Source of the DNA: Ascaphus truei | Lineage: Eukaryota > Chordata > Amphibia > Anura > Ascaphidae | Direction of reading: 5' to 3' | Assembly (NCBI GenBank): GCA_036426205.1 | Contig: CM071573.1 | Location: 46,863,789 to 46,927,788, forward strand | DNA: 64,000 bases | Shown here: positions 1 through 11,165 of the stretch, one piece after another | How positions within the stretch are numbered: the first letter of the stretch is position 1 | Layout: each line of letters begins with the position of its first letter | Translations under genes and position numbers: made by a program | Notes under the pieces: generated by a model | The model's input: only the letters and a program-made list of their open reading frames with translations | What the model was told of the DNA's origin: nothing | The model's database searches: none

Positions 1-183
1 ATCTAAAAAAATGTTATCTCCGCGTTAGCCTTCAATAGAAGGTGGCAACCCTGGCTGCAGTGTGTCTTTCTGTATACAGAGGTAGGCTCTGCAGTGGGTG
101 TTTGTGTGTATAGAGGTGGGGGCTGCAGTGTGTGGTTGTGTGTATAGAGGTGGGGGCTGCAGTGTGTGTTTGTGTGTATAGAG

Positions 184-470
184 CAGTGATTCCCAACCTT
201 TTTTGTTTGGAGGAACCCTTTAAGTATTTTGTTACATTTTGGGGAACCCCTATCTGGATAACATGTTCGACGGGTAAATCACAAAATAGACGTGTATAGA
301 AGTGGGGGTAATAAATAATAATTAACTCATACTTTTGAATAAACAATGTGTATATATTTTGTAATGATTTTGGTTTAAACATCCCCCCCCTACATCTCAC
401 ATCACCCCCCCCCGTGCATCTCACATCACCCCCCGCCCCCACGGATCAATCGATCTCTCCCCCCCCCCAC
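184..470 (+). mobile_element. hAT-type MITE, 5' part only
   Basis: The stretch opens with CAGTGATTCCCAACC and continues like the complete element at 35165-35817, including the segment about a 'gaggaaccctt' motif and a shared C-rich interior. The expected right end (GGTTGGGAATCACTG) is not found downstream, so this copy is truncated. CAGTG ends and the 8-bp duplication of the complete copy point to the hAT superfamily. It has no coding capacity. Confidence 0.65.
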
Positions 471-479
471 CCCCCCCCA

Positions 480-594
480 TCCCCGCCGACACAAAAAACT
501 GGGACATTCCCGGGACAGTCAGGCAACCGGTACAGCACACGAAAAACCGGGACTGTCCCGGTAAAACCGGGACGAATGGTCACCCTATAAGAGC
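480..594 (-). mobile_element. Terminal fragment of an unclassified DNA element
   Basis: The stretch is built from repeated 'accgggac' and 'gtcccggt' units and ends in 'gaatggtcaccctat'. Read on the minus strand it starts 'atagggtgaccattc', the look of a transposon terminus with subterminal repeats. Only one end is visible. The assignment rests on this structure alone. Confidence 0.35.
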
Positions 595-596
595 AC

Positions 597-872
597 ACTG
601 TAGGTAAGAGCACCCAGCAGTTAAGAGCACACTGCAGCTAAGAGCACACTGTAGCTAAGAGCCCACTGTAGCTAAGAGCACACTGTAGGTTAGAGCACAC
701 TGTAGGAAAGGGCACACTGTAGGTAAGAACATACTGTAGCTAAGAGCACACTGTAATTAAGAGCATACTGTAGGTAAGAGCATACTGTAATTAAGAGCAT
801 ACTGTAGGTAAGAGCATACTGTAGGTAAGAGCATACTGTAGGTAAGAGCATACTGTAGGTAAGAGCATACTG
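597..872. repeat. 17-bp tandem repeat
   Basis: About sixteen imperfect copies of a 17-bp unit occur in tandem, first as GAGCACACTGTAGCTAA and later as GAGCATACTGTAGGTAA. The change of variant part way along suggests local homogenisation. I see no coding role. Confidence 0.85.
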
Positions 873-1536
873 GCTGCAGCCGTGGAGATCACATTCTTAA
901 TATGAAAATGTAATTTTGAGGATTTCACTGTCTTGTCCCCTCTGAGCGCACTCATTGGCCGAACTGACCACGAGCAGCTAAACTAGCAGCCTCTGACTCC
1001 TTAACTCATGTTCAGACCCAGCAGGAGTATCCCAGCACTGTAACAAATACACAAGAATACATCCCTGGCTGTGATAGGTGTACTACAAACGTACACCCCG
1101 CTTCCAAATAAAACACAATTTGAATCAATTATCCCAAATTATTCAGCCTGTCATTTTGCTTGGGTTTGCCCCAAATATTTGTACTCTACAATGCTGCTCC
1201 ATTTTATCCCACGCCTCACATTTTTTGCCTCAATTCAGCGTATGAAATTCCCCCTAGCCTGAATCGCGGCCATCTCCCGTTAAACGGGGGGAAAGATGGA
1301 GCCCAGTTCATTTTGGGGCTCATTCACTAAACTTCGATAACTGGCTTAATGCAAGTTAAATGCCCTTAAAGCACGATATTGCCTGTTTTGCTATTCACTA
1401 AACTTCGATAACGGTGCAGTATGGAGCTCCAACATCTTTTTAACAAGCTTTAACACTCTGACAAAAAAAGTCATACAAGAAGCCAAAAAAATTCCAAAAT
1501 TCCTTTTTTTTTGCCATAAACTGCTATTCACTAAGC

Positions 1537-1802
1537 CAGCGGTGCGCAAACTGGGGGGCGCGAGACTGCCGACGGGGGGCGCGGGGTATACAGAGGCCCC
1601 GCGCGCTTCCCGAAGGCACTTAAATTAAGTGCCGGGGGAGCTGCAGGGCCTCTGTAAACCTAACTTACCGTGGCTCCGGCGGCTTCCTCCCTGCGTCGCC
1701 ATGGCAACGCAGCGTCAAAATGACGCTGCGAGGTCATGTGACGTCACATTACGCCGGTGCGTGGGTAAGGGGGGCGCAGGGAAAAAAGTTTGCGCCCCCC
1801 TG
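1537..1802. mobile_element. hAT-type MITE with 8-bp target duplication
   Basis: The 266-bp element starts CAGCGGTGCGCAAACT and ends AGTTTGCGCCCCCCTG, an inverted match. It is flanked on both sides by the perfect 8-bp duplication 'cactaagc' (1529-1536 and 1803-1810). Eight-base duplications with CAG ends are typical of hAT elements. A second copy lies at 48955-49215 inside a ZYX intron. Confidence 0.85.
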
Positions 1803-2708
1803 CACTAAGCAGTGATAAGCTTATTGTACTTTAAAATGTTACAATATTTTGGCACCAGCTAAAGGCTAGTGCTAAAGATATTGCAAGATGCAACAAATTA
1901 TTTTTTTTATTGCACACGGATTGATACTGGAGGCCGGCGGGGACCCCCGGAGACCTGCTGGATCCCCGGGGTCCCTGTCGACCTCTGGTATTAATCCGGT
2001 GCAATAAAATAAAATTGCAGCCAGTTTTATTACCTTAGCGGCTATCGCTTGGTAATGAAAGAGTTAAATACAGGCACTGCTTTGTTGTTGGTCAGGGGTT
2101 TGGTGAAGCCTGTAGTTGCCCCAGGGTGGGGTGTTAGGCCTTGCGGAGGTTGGCAGTAGACGTTAACACCCTTCACAACCGCTAAGGTAATGAAGGGGTT
2201 AACCCCTCGTGCTACCCTCCCGAAACCCCTAAACACCACCATGGGGTACAATACCTCCTCACCTACCCCCTGTACCCACAACAGGAATGGGTAAAAGTGG
2301 TATTAACCTAAAGATGGCTAATAGCGCTTTTCCCCAGGCAATACATAAAAACAACACCTCCCTCCCCCCACCTCAACACATACAGTACAGTAATGCACAA
2401 ATTACTATTATCCAGATAAGGATAAGGTGCATTTGCCCATTAAAATAAAACCAGCCAGCATAAGTAAAGAAAGTTGTACTTACCGGGTTGAGTGGAACTT
2501 TTATTAACTTTATGCTGGCTGGTTTTACTTTTTACCACCACTATGGTAAATGAAGGGGTTAACTCCTCCTGCAACCTTCCCGTAGGCCTAACCACTCACC
2601 CCTGGGCCAATTACCCCTTCACTCACCCCTGCCCCCAATAACCAACTACTGTGTGCCTTAACCCCTTCATTGCCTTAGCGGCTAGCCGCTTAGGCAATGA
2701 TTTTTTTT

Positions 2709-2958
2709 AATACTAGTGCGCGGGAGCAGGGGTCTCCTGGAGCTAAACCACATTGATTTCAGCCTCGGGGACCCCTGCTTCCCGAGTTACAGCCTCGGTA
2801 TGGGGTGCCGTATCTCCTGCAATATTTAATAAATCCCCCGGTCACGTGACGCAGAGGATTAAAAAAAAAACCGGGGCCTGTATCTCCGGAAGCAGGGGGT
2901 CCCCGAGGTTGAAATCCATGCGTTCAGCTCAGGAGACCCCTCCCGCACACTAGTATTA
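2709..2958. repeat. Fold-back (inverted repeat)
   Basis: The left arm, reading 'taatactagtgcgcggga' and then a run containing 'cctcggggaccc', is repeated in inverse orientation up to 2958. The two arms would form a long imperfect hairpin. A related 'gaccccctgcttccc' block occurs near 40045-40100. It is probably a MITE inside the 1314-3204 element. Confidence 0.65.
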
Positions 2959-3204
2959 AAATTAATATTTAAACTGCACACGCAGCGTGCTCTTCCAGGC
3001 TGCAGTTTAAACAAACACTTATAGCACGATAACACTTAATAAAAAACAAGTAATTCGTCTTACATTTTTTTTACGATTTTTTTTTTTTTAATGCATTTTT
3101 GTCTTACTGAATACCAATTTGACACAGCGTTTTATACGAGTATAAACAATGCAAAGTTGATCGGCAATGCACTGATTTTATCGAGGTTTAGTGAATAGGC
3201 CCCA

Positions 3205-3957
3205 TTGTCTTTGAATATGACTATGCAAGATTACATTGGGCCAGACTGAGCTGCCCGTCACCGCACAGTAAATATTACATACACCCGCTGCACCGATGCC
3301 TGAGCATGTGAATGAGTATTTAATACAGCCATTCATAAAGAGCCAGTTAATGCACTTCTCCTGCTGTGTTCTACACGTAGCATGTACACCGGGAGGGACG
3401 CTTTATAAAACATTCATAACCGAGTAATATGGCAGGTTTGGTAAAATGAAAGATCCGATTAGGTAATACCACCAGCAGAGAAATGAAAACAGTGAAAGCG
3501 GATGACGCTGATTCCTCTGTATTTGTAGGGTGAGAACGAATAAAATCAGTGATCTACTGTATATTTAAAAGAGGTTTTTTGCTGCAATCATATGACTACC
3601 ATTATTAAAATCATGTATCACTGGTTGTCCCTTTAACAAGCATGTCACTGCTTTTCTTGTTATTCTTTATTTATGCGCTGTATTACCGGGGAAATCCCTT
3701 TCATACTTTTAGGTTTTACAATGTGCGGTTCCGACATAGACAGGAATCAGAAGAGAATCTCAGTGCACTTCAGCCTCATCCCAGAAATGACATGACAAAC
3801 CCACACAACTTCTGCGCCGCGCTGACTTTCCCCACCTAAAACAGTGAATATACAGTAAAACCTGATGAGAAGCAATAGTGCTGGTTACTGTACTTGTAAT
3901 GCAGAAAGCACAGAAAACAAAAACAGTGTCAGGAGGAGTAACTGCAGGATACACAGG
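3205..3957. other. No gene or clear repeat seen
   Basis: Only short frames occur here and none has recognisable domains. I see no long repeat, splice-bounded exon or promoter signal. Confidence 0.5.
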
Positions 3958-4445
3958 AGAGTGTAAGAGGAGTACAAGCCACAGAGAGAGAGGGAGAGAG
4001 AGGAGAGGGCGAGAGAGATACAGAGTGACAGAGAGATACATAAGAGAGAGTGACAGAGACAATACAGATGAGAGAGCTACAGAGTGAGAGAGATACAGAG
4101 TAAGAGTACAGAGTGAGAGAGATCACAGAGTAGAGAGATACAAGTGAGACAGATACAAGTGAGAGAGATACAGAGATAGAGGGAGAGAGACAGGGCCCAG
4201 ATACATCAAGCAGTGTTTAGAAAACTGGAGATGTTATGTCCAAAAATAAGTACATTTTTTGGTCAACATGTATGCAATGTTTTTTTAGGAGATAGCAAAT
4301 ACAGTTTTCCTTAACACTGCTGATGTGCGAGAGAGAGAGAGACAGAGAGAGGAGGAAGAGAAGAGAAGAGGTACAGAAGAGAGAGAGAGGAAGAAAGAAA
4401 GAGACTGAGAGAGAACGCAGAGAGAGTGCAGGAGAGAGGAGAGAG
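3958..4445. repeat. GA-rich simple sequence in two blocks
   Basis: Two purine tracts (about 3958-4195 and 4318-4445) are made of GAGA with interspersed 'tacagagtgagaga' units. Frames read through them on either strand are low-complexity artefacts. Confidence 0.85.
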
Positions 4446-5002
4446 TGATATCTCCTTTAGTGCCAGAGAATGTAGCAACGCATTGCCATGGTGTAGTAGT
4501 GCAAAAGGCCAAACATGTGTTCACATATACACTGTGTACCTCATTAGAGGGTCGCTGTGTGTGCTGCTTCCATGTACAGACTGTTCTCCATGGTTCCTTG
4601 GTCACCTCTTTCAACCAACCCTTTCGCATCCACCGCTGCCCCCTCACTGCCCTGCAGAAGGAAGTACAGCTGAACAAAGCTGCTTGGCCTATAGATCACA
4701 ATGGGGCATCCCTTTATCCGAAGGGCATCTTTCCCTTGTCCACAATAACATAACCGCTCATCTCCTTAACACTGCTCAATTTGTCATTAAAAAGTACCAG
4801 TCGCGACTGTCAGATTCAAGACTACCCTATTTCAAAGCTCAGCATTTTCAGGCTCTAATTTCAAAGGCTGCGCTGTAATCTGAAAACAAGGGGTATAATA
4901 TATAGATATATATATATACACTATATGATATACATATAATTAGATATATACTATTATTATATATATATATATTATATATCAATATATAACTGTACAAACA
5001 AA
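4446..5002. other. No gene seen; AT-rich tail
   Basis: Nothing recognisable occurs from 4446 to about 4880. From about 4888 to 4990 the sequence is nearly pure A/T with TATA runs, next to the inverted-repeat element that starts at 5003. Confidence 0.5.
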
Positions 5003-5914
5003 AGGAAAAGAAAGCGCATGCACCATATTATACATCAATATTATAATGTATTTCAGGGTTAAAATAGATTAATGTACACTCCAAAATACAGTGATGATTA
5101 GAAATCTGATAATGACCACACTGGAACTCACTACAAAACAGCTTAATGAATTGCAGAAAAAGATAAATCTCCAGAACAATTACAATGCTCCAAAGTAAAT
5201 GTTAGTCACTGGGAGGAAGATACAAGAGGGTCAGAGGCCACTCTATAACCCATCACACTGCAGGGATCAAGCTCCCAATATCAAATCTGTCCGAGGGTGC
5301 TTCTCTGCACCCGACAGGCTGCACAAGACAGCAAACCGCTCCGTACCCTGCACCACGCGCTTATCTGGTAAGAAGAGACTGTCGCTGACTTGGAAAGGTC
5401 TCCACTTTGATCACATTTTATTCACCAATCAAACACATGCGTCCATAGTGTCTACACTACAAAGTGAATATTAAAGGTCAGCTGGAAGAATCTGATTATC
5501 AGACCAGGGGGATTCATGCTCGGAGTCTCCCACTCACAGAGGAAGGTCCCACCTCTCAGGGTCCTCTGTTTGAATCAGCAAAGATTGGTGATAGTCACAG
5601 CTGATGTAAAGCAATTCAAAGAGGAGTCACCAGCAGGATTAAAACCTCTCAAAGTTTGCAAAGGAGTGCAGTGTCCCACACCCAACGCGCTTCATTGTGA
5701 CTCTGCGACTTCCTCAGGGTAACTTTTTCTGCCATTCATTAAGCTGTTTTGTAGCGAGTCCCAGTGTGGTGATTATATGCTTTCAGATTTCAAGTCATCA
5801 CTGTGTTTTGGAGTATACCTTTATCTGTTTTACCATCAAATACCTTCATATTGATTTATAATATGGACATGCGATTTATAATATGGACATGCGCATTTTT
5901 TCCTTTTGTGTTTT
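5003..5914. mobile_element. Inverted-repeat element with hammerhead-like motif
   Basis: Arms of about 165 and 185 bp (5003-5165 and 5731-5914) are reverse complements with small indels; for example 'cactccaaaa', 'ctacaaaacagcttaatga' and 'aaaaggaaaa' recur inverted. The right arm carries a short internal duplication containing 'ttataatatggacatgcg'. The spacer of about 565 bp has no open frame with known domains but ends in a hammerhead-like core at 5681-5717. The layout matches other fold-backs in this window and suggests a relic of a Penelope-related or other ribozyme-bearing retroelement. Confidence 0.6.
5681..5717 (-). ncRNA. Degenerate hammerhead-ribozyme-like motif
   Basis: On the minus strand a perfect CUGAGGA box (5717-5711) is followed, after 17 nt, by GAAG CGCGUU GGG (5693-5681). 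That resembles the GAAA box, short stem III and NUH cleavage site of type I hammerheads. The part between does not form a clear stem II and the last A of GAAA is G, so this copy is probably inactive. Confidence 0.4.
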
Positions 5915-6219
5915 AGATTATTTTGGAAATCAGTGCCTTTGAAAGCTGCTAAGTCGGCAACTTTACTCCCTTTTCACCTGGCATTAATTATATTCAATCA
6001 TTGATTGCAAACAGGATTGTATCCCAGTTTAATAGAAAAGTAATTGTTATTATTTAATTAACAGTTGCATTTATTAGCAAGTTATAAAGTTATCACAATT
6101 TGTATGCACATATTTTCATATTTAAGTGATTTATTTCACTATAGCAATCTGTTATTTCGCATAAACTCATCAATTTACATTTAATATATTAGTGAGCACT
6201 GTAGCGCTAATTTCTTCAG

Positions 6220-6221
<2 letters not shown>

Positions 6222-6269
<48 letters not shown>

Positions 6270-6305
6270 AACCACAACACCACACACCATACACCACCAC
6301 ACACA
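6222..6305. repeat. (CA)n microsatellite
   Basis: Pure CA dinucleotides run from 6222 to about 6268, followed by degenerate 'accacacacc' units. Confidence 0.95.
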
Positions 6306-7923
6306 CAGTAGATATATAGCAGTAGATATGTAGCAGTTCTAGTGAATGGAGAGATGAATATACTATACAATACATATTCTTACATATTAACATATTGGCA
6401 CATACTGACTAATGGGTAAGGAAGAGATCAATGTAGATAATATTATAAAGTTCTGGAGGGATAGTATGGTAAGTAGGCACATTGGGTCCCTGATGTTGAA
6501 GAGCTAACACTAACTGGTGCCTGAGAGTAAGTGACCAGCACAAGGTCACACAAATATGCAGATGTGTCTGAGGATGCAATCACAGCCAGCAGCTTAACAT
6601 ATCTACTATATAGTCATTATGCATCATTCATAGCAGCCACTGTGTGACATATGATCACTAACACATGACATTTAGCCGAATAAACCTTAGGATTATTCCT
6701 GAAACTTCGGCATCAATAGGAAACCGAACATCCAACATTAAGCAGAATGTTTCTAGTAAGGAAAACAACACAATAACGTTCCCAGACCCAGACTTTGCGA
6801 TTCCCATTATATCTCCTTACTGATGCCCAACAAAGAAGAGACAGTCATACTGACCTGTACAAAAAGACGTCTGCCAACCCAATTATACGCCAAGAAGACC
6901 CCATGACAAGTAGCCCCCCTCAGTGACCAATATGTGTCCTTCTTGCACCATAACACTCCTAGGTAAAACTATTTCCTGTAGTAGGAGCAGAAACCACTTG
7001 TGTCGCTGTCGCTATGTGATGCCCAGAGGAATTTACTCCTGCAACTACACACAGAGGCACACGATGCCACTCCTGCTCCATTACAACACACTGGGGGAAC
7101 ATGTTCCCAGCACACATCACACATTCATTTATTGGAATATTTTTTATTTACAGTACAATGCTGAGAGCAGATGGGGATCGCTTCCCCCATCAAACACACA
7201 GGGACCACACGGCATCTCTATCTGTCCCAATAGGTATTATTCCCCAAGACACATGGTAACCATATATTGTCATTCCCCATACCCGCAGAGACCCGCATGA
7301 TTCACTACATGACAAAGTGAGACATGTGCAGTACACTGATATGGGGAATAACACATACAGTGACTAACAGTGACAACATAGTGACACACAGTGACACATG
7401 TACTCACTGGAGATGCAACGTACACCACACTGATATAAAACACGATTGTAAATCTGTACACGCACTGACACAGACCAACGCTGATATCTGAACACACACA
7501 GATAGTTATACACAGGACACACACGTTCACACAGGCACACACACAGTTAACAGGAACACATACAGATGTAAATACACAAGTGCTGTATCTTGGACATTGA
7601 CAAACTGTTACACATTGACACACACTAGACTTACACAACAACCCCACAACACCACACACACTGATATATACTGATACATATGTCGACACTTGCACCCACT
7701 GACCCTCACGCACCTCATACAGTGGAAAACTGCCGGCAGAATTTAGAAGCACACAACAACACAATATTACATGTAGTTGAGGTGACAAAGACATGCCCAT
7801 GATTCCAACCTTTTTTTTATTAGTCACACAACACAGCACAGAAGACACATTCAACACAACACCCCATATGAATGAAAAGCCAAGAGTACAGAGTATACTG
7901 TGGTACACAATGCAGTGTGTGAG
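6306..7923. other. No gene seen; CA/GTG-rich sequence
   Basis: The region is unremarkable to about 7300. From 7300 to 7700 it is made of loosely repeated 'cacagtgacacac' units, which creates a long Cys/Val-rich minus-strand frame that I reject as coding. No domain or exon structure is visible. Confidence 0.5.
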
Positions 7924-8350
7924 CTTACCTGCACTGTGATCGATCCAAGCAAGCCCATATGAGGGGGGGAAGGAGGTTCAGGGGGGAGGGGAAGACCCGA
8001 CGGGCGGGGGCTGCTTAGGAGCCGGGAGAGAGAGGAGAGAGAGACGTGGGGGGGGAGGAGAGAAGGGACAGAAGGATAAGAGGGGGAAGCAATAAGGGCT
8101 CAGACAGAAAGAAAGGGATAGGGGGAGAGGGAGAGGAGGGGGGGGGTGGTGAGGGCGCGACGGATGGATGGGAGGGGGCCGTGGGGGGCGGCGGGAGGGC
8201 TAGCGGGGGGTCCGCGGGAAGGTGAGGCGGTGCGCGGGTGGCGCGAGGGGGCGGGGGGGGGGGTGGGGGGGGAACTACGGAAGGGGGGGGAGGGGAGACG
8301 GGCGGAGGAGTGGCCCGTCACTGGGGTCTCATATTGGGGGGAGGTCTCGG
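7924..8350 (-). promoter_or_regulatory. GC-rich promoter-like block with minus-strand splice donor
   Basis: The block is very G-rich on the + strand with many CpG dinucleotides, unlike its AT-rich surroundings. At its left edge the minus strand reads 'cacagtgcag|gtaagctc', a strong donor (exon end at 7929). This fits a CpG-island promoter and short first exon of a gene transcribed leftwards out of the window. In mammals FAM131B lies head-to-head with ZYX, which would suit a leftward gene here, but I found no FAM131B coding sequence, so the identity is speculation. Simple G-rich sequence with a chance donor is the alternative. Confidence 0.35.
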
Positions 8351-8559
8351 ACGTGACGAGCAGATCCCCTTTCTCTCTCTCTCTGTATTAGGGTGTGGCT
8401 GGGGAACAGCAGGCTGCAGGAGGAGTCGGTGAGGGATGGAGATACACAGACAGAAGAGAGAGAGGCTGCAAGGATTGGCTGAGGGGGAGGAAAACAGCTG
8501 TTAGGAGACTGGCACATCCAGAGAACAGCAGAGACAGCAGAGAAGATGCATTGTTTCCT

Positions 8560-10080
8560 TGTCTGTCTCTCTGCATGCTTCTAGCATGTTCTCGTAATGA
8601 TTTTAGCAATCCTCTTGTATCTTGTCTCTCTGCATGCTTCTATCTCTTTCCGCTCTCTCTGACTGTCATGTTCTGCATTTTCTTCTGCATGTCTCTGTAA
8701 TTCGTTATCTGTCTCTCGGCATGCTTCTAGCTGTACTGTGTATGCATTAGCTGTTTCTGTGTATGCTTCTGACTGCATGAGTCTAGTGTCTCTGCATGCT
8801 TCTAGCAGTCTCTGTATGCTTCTAGCAGTCTCTCTGTATGCTTCAGCAGTCTCTCTGTATGCTTTCTAGTATTTCTCTGCATGACTTTAGCTGTCTCCCT
8901 GCATGCTTCTAGCTTCTCTCTGCATGCTTCTGCTCTTGCATGCTTCTAGCTGATCTCTCATGGGTCTAAGCTGTCTCTCTCGCATGCTTCTAGCTGTGTA
9001 CTGTATGCTTTACGCTGTCTCTCTGATCCTCCTAGCTTTCTTGTATGCTTCTAGCTATCAATCTGTATGCTTCTATCTGACTGCATGAGTCTAGCTGTCT
9101 CTCTGCATGCGTCTAGTGTCTCTCTGCATGCTTCCAGCTGTCTCTCTCATGCTTCCAGCTGTCTCTTCTGCGTCTTCAGCTGTCTCTTGCATGCTTTAGC
9201 TGTGTATGTAGCTTATAGCTGTCTCTCTGCATCCTAGCTTTCTCTGTATTGCTTCTAAGCTATCCCTCTCTGTATGCTTCTAATCTGAACTTGCAGAGTC
9301 CTAGCTGTCTCTCTGCATGCTTAGCTGTCTCTCTGTATGCTTCCAGCTGTCTCTACTCTATGCTTCCAGCTGTCTCCTGCATCTTCCATCCAGCTGTCTC
9401 GCTGCATGCTTCCAGCTGTCTCTCTGCATGCGTCTAGCTGTCTCTCTGCATGCGTCTAACTGTCTCTCTGCATGCGTCTAGCTGTCTCTCTGCATGCGTC
9501 TAGCTGTCTCTCTGCTTGCGTCTAGCTGTCTCTCTGCATGCTTCTAGCTGTCTCTATGCATGCTTCTAGCTGTCTCTCTGTATGCTGCTATCACTCGGTA
9601 TGCTTTTGTCTCTCTGCATGCTTCTAGCTGTCTCGCTGCAATCTTCTAGCACTCTGCATGCTTCTATCGGTCTCCCTGCATGCTTTTAGCTGTCTCTCTG
9701 CATGCTTCTTGCACTCTGCATGCTTCTAGCTGTCTCTCTGCATGCTTCTAGCTTTCTCTCTGCATGCTTCTAGCTTTCTCTCTGCATGCTTCTAGCTGTC
9801 TCTCTGCATGCTTCTAGCTTTCTCTCTGCATGATTCTAGCTGTCTCTCTGCATGCTTCTAGCTGTCCCTCTGCATGCTCCTAGCTGTCTCTCTGTATGCT
9901 TCTGTCTCTCTGCATGCTTCTAGCACTCTGCATGCTTCTAGCTATCTCTCAGTATGCTTCTAGCTGTCTCTGCATGCTTCTAGCTGTTTCTGCATTATTG
10001 TAGCTGTCTCTGCATGCTTCTAGCTGTCTCTGCATGCTTCTGTATCTGCATGTATCTAGGTGTCTCAGTCTCACTCTGCA
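8560..10080. repeat. 1.5-kb minisatellite, ~22-bp unit
   Basis: Dozens of copies of CTAGCTGTCTCTCTGCATGCTT follow one another with unit variants: truncated forms, TATGC for CATGC, and loss of the TAGC part. The centre (about 9400-9880) is the most regular and the edges are degenerate, as expected for unequal crossing-over. Frames across it are artefacts. Confidence 0.92.
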
Positions 10081-10117
10081 TTTAGGCTATCTCTAGTATT
10101 TTGACTGGACATTACTC

Positions 10118-10126
10118 TTGCTGTAG

Positions 10127-10160
<34 letters not shown>
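10118..10160. repeat. CT then TA microsatellite
   Basis: A run of CT dinucleotides passes directly into TATATA, just before the hairpin that starts at 10231. A second TA run follows that hairpin at about 10470. Confidence 0.85.
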
Positions 10161-10230
10161 GTCAGATAAGGCAGTTGGCACTCCAATAGGTGCTGGTAAG
10201 CCACAGGTGCACGTCCCATATAGAGAATGT

Positions 10231-10469
10231 AGTTATACGTTACCGTTCCAAGGATTGGTAAACAAGAGACAGCACTCAATGTTGAAAATCAAAGTGTATT
10301 AGTGATAGCAAAAATACATCCAGAAACCCAACGTTTCGGTCCTACAAAATGGGACCTTCCTCAGGAATGTTGGGTTTCTGGATGTATTTTTGCTATCACT
10401 AATACACTTTGATTTTCAACATTGAGTGCTGTCTCTTGTTTACAATCCTTGGAACGGTAACGTATAACT
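10231..10469. mobile_element. Near-perfect hairpin element with hammerhead core in the loop
   Basis: The left arm (10231-10332) and right arm (10369-10469) are reverse complements over about 101 bp, with a single-base indel seen near 'aaggattgg'. The 36-bp loop is a hammerhead-like core on the minus strand. Such long, hardly diverged arms imply a recent origin or correction between arms. There is no protein frame. It looks like a snap-back derived from a ribozyme-bearing retroelement. Confidence 0.8.
10331..10364 (-). ncRNA. Hammerhead ribozyme core (type I-like), canonical boxes
   Basis: Read on the minus strand, CUGAGGA (10364-10358, the CUGANGA box) is followed by stem II, GGUCC paired with GGACC around a 9-nt loop. 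Then comes GAAA (10337-10334) and the minimal stem III ACGU, with GUU as the NUH cleavage triplet. The following GGGUUUCUGG pairs with CCAGAAACCC upstream of the CUGANGA box, forming stem I with a 7-nt internal loop. Very short palindromic stem III is characteristic of hammerheads in Penelope-like elements, which can work as dimers. Activity is inferred, not shown. Confidence 0.65.
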
Positions 10470-11165
10470 ATATATATATATAATGTAGCACGTCCCCTTT
10501 CCTCCCTTTCCCCTCTGGGATATTTAGTCATGGCTATTGCTAGGTGTAGTGCTGGTTACCTGTTTGGCACAGGAGAGCTGAGGTATCAGCGATGGTGTGG
10601 AGGAAGACAGGCAGACTTTTAGGGATTCCTCCGGTTCTTCTTCTTTGTTACAGCGCCTCCAGATATGGGGGCTTCATCAAGGCTGAAGGCGGTCCCCGCT
10701 ATGACAGTCCTTACTCATAATACTCCCTCCACATAGACTGCCGTGGAGCCAGAAGTATAAATGAGGAGGATCTTTATTATAGCAGCCTCTGCGATGTTGT
10801 TACAGCGAATGCTTTAGTTGGTAAGGTAGATCCCTGGCTTCTGGATGGTACGGGCCTGCTGGTAATAGTGAGGCCTCTCTGGATTGAATTAGTGCCTCAG
10901 CCCATGAGGGACTGAGCACATGTCTCCCTCCCAGCTGGGAGGAGAGCTCAGAGCTCCTACCCCATGAAGGGATAGTTTGGAACCCCCATCACAGACTGAA
11001 GAACCCACCCCTAAGGGGCTGAACTTCATACTATAATATAGGCACTTCCTTCCTGTAGCTCAAAGAGGGAGGGCCCAGCACATGCACCACCACTCTAGTC
11101 ACTCAGGAAGTCAGCATGAGGAGGGGGAAAACCCCATAGGACAGCCTGTCACTGGCCGTGTCTTA
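10470..11165. other. No gene assigned; retroelement-like non-coding DNA
   Basis: After a TA run there is moderately GC-rich sequence with no long frame. It lies directly downstream, on the minus strand, of the coding relic at 11166-13398 and could be the 3' part of that element. I see no diagnostic motif. Confidence 0.3.

Larger units (their letters stand above)
1314..3204. mobile_element. 1.9-kb element with 27-bp terminal inverted repeats
   Basis: The left end, TGGGGCTCATTCACTAAAC..., is matched on the opposite strand by the right end at 3178-3204 with about two mismatches. A second subterminal copy of 'attcactaaacttcgataac' lies near 1391-1410. The interior holds palindromic blocks around 'gttaaccccttcattgccttagcgg' (2040-2700), a fold-back at 2709-2958 and a younger hAT insertion at 1537-1802. 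There is no transposase frame, so it is non-autonomous. Its superfamily is uncertain because no clear target duplication is visible. Confidence 0.6.

Noticed and set aside
7270..7908. 212-codon minus-strand frame
   Set aside because: Cys/Val-rich translation of loosely repeated 'cacagtgacac' DNA; no domains, no signal of real coding composition.
1..7929. FAM131B coding exons left of the promoter-like block
   Set aside because: I looked on the minus strand for the gene's coding sequence and recognised none.
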